A DNA stretch of 64,000 bases from the NCBI GenBank assembly GCA_015061295.1, contig SUWU01000003.1, forward strand, positions 1-64,000, written 5' to 3'. The translations under genes were made by a program, and so were the position numbers. The stretch's first letter is position 1; each line of letters starts with the position of its first letter. Shown in pieces: positions 60,687 to 64,000 of the stretch. Under the pieces are notes generated by a model. That model was not told the DNA's origin, ran no database searches, and saw nothing but the letters and a program-made list of their open reading frames with translations. The DNA is from Lentimicrobiaceae bacterium (GTDB lineage: Bacteria > Bacteroidota > Bacteroidia > Bacteroidales > F082).

Positions 60687-62167
60687 TATCCTTTATTTAT
60701 TTTATTCGGCACAGGTCCATTATGCTTGACTTCTACAGGCTCTGTAACTTCTTGTTTTATAGTGAGTCCAAGTTTTAATCCTTCCGACTTCATAAACTCA
60801 TATGCTTCAGCAAAGTTATTACCGATAACACCATCGAGAACGGCTTCTCTGATAGCGGTCTTAATCACACCTACATCCCTACATTCACCTATTCCAAAAG
60901 TCGTCATAATGACTTCACCGTTAACGGGAGGCTGCCAATTTCTTAGATGATCTTTCTCTTCAAGTTCTTTTAACTTTTTTCTAACTAACTGAAAATTATT
61001 ATGATATTTATTCTTTTTCTCCTCGTTCTTTGATGTAATATCAGCATCACAGAGCAGCATCAGGTCATCAATATCATCTCCAGCATCAAAGAGTAATCTG
61101 CGTACCGCAGAGTCTGTCACCTCTTCTTGCACCAATGCTATTGGCCTAAGATGCAAGGAGATGAGTTTCTGTACATAACGCATCTTTTCGTTGAGAGGCA
61201 ACTTCAAGGCTGCGAATATCTTAGGAGTCATCTTAGAACCTTTTATCTCATGACCATGAAAACTCCATCCAACAGATTTATCATATTTTTTTGTAAGTGG
61301 TTTTGCTATATCATGTAAGACAGCAGCCCAGCGCAACCATAAATCATCACTTACAGATGCTACATTGTCAAGGACTTCCATTGTATGATAGAAGTTATCT
61401 TTATGACCTCTACCATCTTGAACATCAACACCTTTAAGAGCCGACATCTGCGGAAATATTATCTTTAACAAACCACTACTATCGAGAAGTTTAAAGCCAA
61501 TACTTGGTTTTGGAGATAGTATAATCTTATTCAACTCTTCGCTGACACGTTCCATTGATATTATCTTTATGCGTTCAGCATTTCTTCTTATTGCATTAAA
61601 CGACTCATCTTCTATGGTGAAATTCAACTGTGTCGCGAAACGAATGGCACGCATCATTCTCAAAGGATCATCAGAATAAGTGACGTCAGGGTCTAATGGT
61701 GTTCTTATTATCTTATCAGACAAATCTTGCAGCCCATTAAATGGATCTATCAACTCTCCATAATTATGTTCATTAAGACTTATAGCTAAAGCGTTGATAG
61801 TAAAGTCCCTTCTGTTTTGATCATCTTCCAGGGTACCATTTTCTACCATCGGCTTGCGACTTGAGGGCTCATAAGATTCTTTTCTTGCACCGACAAATTC
61901 TATCTCCTTGTCTTTCATGCGAATCATCGCAGTACCAAAACGACCGTAATATTTCACTTCTTTTTTGTCGCTTATCATACTTGCAGTCTTTTTGGCAAGC
62001 TCAATACCACTTCCTACCGTAACTACATCAATATCATTAGATGGACGTTCTAGAAGAATATCTCTCACATAACCTCCAATGACATACGACTCATAATTAA
62101 GCACTTGAGAAGCTTTTGTGATAACTTTAAAGAAACGATTGTTAATATATTCCGACAAGTTTTTCAT
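60686..62167 (-). CDS. cca: CCA-adding tRNA nucleotidyltransferase with HD domain
   Basis: Class II nucleotidyltransferase: GGYVRDILLERPSNDIDVV (G and DxD active site, near 31) and RDFTINALAISL (near 124), then the RNA-binding helical region and an HD phosphohydrolase domain (AAVLHDIAKP, near 285, with SFHGHEIKG). It repairs or adds the CCA end of tRNAs. The poly(A) polymerase family looks identical by these motifs, but the HD domain and length (493) favour CCA addition. It is cotranscribed with clpC (3-base gap) and miaA. Confidence 0.92.
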   Translation of the reverse strand: MKNLSEYINNRFFKVITKASQVLNYESYVIGGYVRDILLERPSNDIDVVTVGSGIELAKKTASMISDKKEVKYYGRFGTAMIRMKDKEIEFVGARKESYEPSSRKPMVENGTLEDDQNRRDFTINALAISLNEHNYGELIDPFNGLQDLSDKIIRTPLDPDVTYSDDPLRMMRAIRFATQLNFTIEDESFNAIRRNAERIKIISMERVSEELNKIILSPKPSIGFKLLDSSGLLKIIFPQMSALKGVDVQDGRGHKDNFYHTMEVLDNVASVSDDLWLRWAAVLHDIAKPLTKKYDKSVGWSFHGHEIKGSKMTPKIFAALKLPLNEKMRYVQKLISLHLRPIALVQEEVTDSAVRRLLFDAGDDIDDLMLLCDADITSKNEEKKNKYHNNFQLVRKKLKELEEKDHLRNWQPPVNGEVIMTTFGIGECRDVGVIKTAIREAVLDGVIGNNFAEAYEFMKSEGLKLGLTIKQEVTEPVEVKHNGPVPNKINKG

Positions 62168-62170
62168 ATA

Positions 62171-64000
62171 CTATTCCTTCAACATTCTTTCAGAGGCTGA
62201 TATAATATTGACAACCATATCATCTTTTTTATCATCGTAATCAATGATTATCTTTTCTCCAACATTTATCTTAGCCTTGATAATCTCTTCTGCCAAAACA
62301 TCCTCAACATATTTTTGAATAGCTCTCTTCAACGGTCTCGCTCCATACTGTTCATCCCAACCTTTCTCAGCAATAAAATCATGAGCTTTCTCTGTGAGTT
62401 CTATCTGATAACCCATCTCGTTGATACGTTTAAATACATTCTTTAACTCAATGTCAATAATTTTATGTATATCAGAACGTTCCAACGAATCGAATACAAT
62501 AACATCATCGACTCTGTTAAGGAACTCAGGAGCGAAAGAACGTTTCAATGCGTTTTCTATCACACCACGACTATAATCGTCCTTGGCATTCTTCTTAGCC
62601 TGAGTACCAAAGCCCACACCTTGTCCAAAATCTTTCAACTGACGAGAACCGATATTAGAAGTCATAATAATGATAGTGTTTTTAAAATCAACCTTACGAC
62701 CTAAGCTATCAGTAAGTTGCCCATCATCAAGGACTTGCAAAAGAAGATGGAACACATCAGCATGAGCCTTCTCAATCTCATCGAGTAAGACGATAGAGTA
62801 GGGTTTACGACGAACTTTCTCTGTAAGTTGACCTCCTTCTTCGTAACCCACATAGCCAGGAGGCGCTCCCACCAAGCGAGATACTGCAAATTTCTCCATG
62901 TATTCACTCATATCAATACGTACCAAAGCATCTTCTGAGTCAAAGAGATACTTAGCCAACACCTTGGCGAGATACGTCTTTCCAACGCCAGTAGGTCCTA
63001 AAAACATAAAACTTCCAATTGGTTTATTAGGATCTTTCAATCCAGCTCTGTTACGACGTATAGCCTTTACAACCTTGTTAATAGCTTCATCCTGACCTAT
63101 AACAGAACCTTGTAATTCGCTTTCCATATTCAAGAGGCGGGTACCTTCGTTTTGAGCTATCCTTTGTACAGGAACACCCGTCATCATTGCTACAACTTGT
63201 GCCACATCTTCTTCTGTGACAACCTCTAAATTATTCTTTGTTTTATCCTCCCACTCATTTTTAGCTTTTTCCAATTCATCCACCACTATCAATTCTTCAC
63301 TACGACATTGCCCAGCGTCTTCAAAACGTTGCTCTGTGATTGAGAGTTTCTTCTTCTCACGTATTTCTTCTAACTTATTCTCTAAATCTACTATTTTAGT
63401 AGGGACGTTAATGTTACTTATGTGCACTCTTGAACCGGCTTCATCTAAAGCATCAATAGCTTTATCAGGAAGACATCTATCTGACAGATAACGTTCTGTA
63501 AGTTTAACACATGCTTTTATCGCTTCTGGAGAATATTTTACAAGATGATGTTCCTCGTATCTTTCCTTGATATTATTCAATATCTCTACCGTCTCTTCGG
63601 CAGATGTTGGTTCTACCAATACTTTCTGGAAGCGACGTTCTAATGCGCCGTCTTTTTCTATGTATTGACGATATTCGTCGAGAGTAGTCGCTCCAATACA
63701 TTGAAGTTCACCACGTGCTAAAGCTGGTTTTAACATATTGCTTGCATCGAGCGAGCCGTTAGCATTACCAGCACCAACAATAGTGTGTATCTCATCGATA
63801 AACAAAATAATATCAGGGTTTTTCTCCAACTCATTGAGTATGGATTTTATACGTTCCTCAAACTGTCCTCTATATTTTGTTCCTGCCACCACTGAAGCGA
63901 GGTCTAACATTATGATACGTTTGTTAAACAAAGCTCGCGACACCTTGCGTTGTACTATCCTGAGAGCTAAGCCTTCTGCTATAGCCGATTTACCCACGCC
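62171..64000 (-). CDS. clpC: ClpC-type AAA+ ATPase, N-terminus cut by window end
   Basis: The gene runs off the right edge; the reading frame enters at GVGKSAIAEG, i.e. within Walker A of the first ATPase domain. Visible parts: first AAA+ domain with IILFIDEIHTIVGAG, a middle domain with a UVR-like stretch (EQRFEDAGQCRSEE) that favours ClpC over ClpB, and the second domain with FLGPTGVGKTYLAK, SIVLLDEIEKAH and GYEEGGQLTEKVRR. Hexameric ClpC unfolds proteins for ClpP. It is the first gene, in transcription order, of clpC-cca-miaA as seen here. Confidence 0.93.
   Translation of the reverse strand, partial: GVGKSAIAEGLALRIVQRKVSRALFNKRIIMLDLASVVAGTKYRGQFEERIKSILNELEKNPDIILFIDEIHTIVGAGNANGSLDASNMLKPALARGELQCIGATTLDEYRQYIEKDGALERRFQKVLVEPTSAEETVEILNNIKERYEEHHLVKYSPEAIKACVKLTERYLSDRCLPDKAIDALDEAGSRVHISNINVPTKIVDLENKLEEIREKKKLSITEQRFEDAGQCRSEELIVVDELEKAKNEWEDKTKNNLEVVTEEDVAQVVAMMTGVPVQRIAQNEGTRLLNMESELQGSVIGQDEAINKVVKAIRRNRAGLKDPNKPIGSFMFLGPTGVGKTYLAKVLAKYLFDSEDALVRIDMSEYMEKFAVSRLVGAPPGYVGYEEGGQLTEKVRRKPYSIVLLDEIEKAHADVFHLLLQVLDDGQLTDSLGRKVDFKNTIIIMTSNIGSRQLKDFGQGVGFGTQAKKNAKDDYSRGVIENALKRSFAPEFLNRVDDVIVFDSLERSDIHKIIDIELKNVFKRINEMGYQIELTEKAHDFIAEKGWDEQYGARPLKRAIQKYVEDVLAEEIIKAKINVGEKIIIDYDDKKDDMVVNIISASERMLKE

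Noticed and set aside
1-64000. tRNA genes
   Set aside because: I scanned intergenic stretches for cloverleaf and T-loop (GTTCRANNC) patterns and found none; only a dedicated search could exclude a missed one.

Overview
The window reads as an ordinary chromosomal stretch from an AT-rich member of the Bacteroidota, most likely order Bacteroidales. Four things point there. Nearly every isolated gene is preceded by the Bacteroidetes -7 box TAnnTTTG, often with TTG about 19 bases upstream, and start codons lack Shine-Dalgarno sequences. Two type IX secretion genes are present (porX and porQ). Several proteins have lineage-typical forms: a 321-residue NusB, a MutL without the usual endonuclease motifs, and a fused NfnA/NfnB-like flavoprotein. 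There is no rRNA, so the genus cannot be fixed. I saw no tRNA, prophage, insertion sequence or CRISPR array.

Layout. 1-4030: the start of a truncated minus-strand gene, the NAD(P)HX repair enzyme, then porX-tsaE. 4122-8591: a four-gene unit of a GpsA-like dehydrogenase, a flippase, a GT4 glycosyltransferase and a zinc-finger methyltransferase, probably surface glycan assembly. 8612-13002: trmH, a TPR membrane protein, an MFS exporter, fmt and an HU-family protein. 13058-18182: recQ (minus), the NfnAB-like fusion and a MORN-repeat protein. 18195-22593 (minus): a formyltransferase-like/beta-propeller protein, a second flippase, MarC and a ZIP transporter. 22723-29791: a GT2 fused to a degenerate sugar-phosphate transferase, nusB, porQ, recF, dciA-like, efp and lpxD-like. 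29819-34625: a divergent pair, a NagB-like/PIG-L fusion and a GH95 fucosidase. 34617-38102 (minus): a BtuCDF/FecBCD-type importer headed by a 56-residue CWC microprotein and ending with a thioesterase. 38226-45066: a tight six-gene unit with mutL, two rhomboids, a membrane EEP-family protein and uvrB. 45132-45292: a promoter-to-terminator interval with no ORF, a candidate small RNA. 45432-51109: an RND efflux operon. 51210-58880: an OPT transporter, pepT, a 5'-nucleotidase, speA (minus) and a DcaP-like porin. 58954-64000: a BadF-type sugar kinase, then minus-strand clpC (cut by the window end), cca and miaA.

Most genes are housekeeping or cell-envelope functions in small units divided by promoters and hairpin terminators. 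Two separate glycan regions each pair a flippase with a transferase-like protein, which suits an organism that decorates its surface and T9SS cargo. The fucosidase and amino-sugar proteins suggest use of glycoprotein glycans. I did not find a convincing new defence or mobile system. The observations I rate highest are: a NagB-like domain with substituted catalytic residues fused to PIG-L; a GT2 protein carrying a sugar-phosphate transferase remnant without its catalytic core; a beta-propeller/formyltransferase-like protein paired with a flippase; a MutL that appears to lack the endonuclease motif; the overlooked CWC gene; the candidate small RNA; and a small family of intergenic repeats, one of which may have contributed to a repeat insertion inside the NAD(P)HX repair gene.
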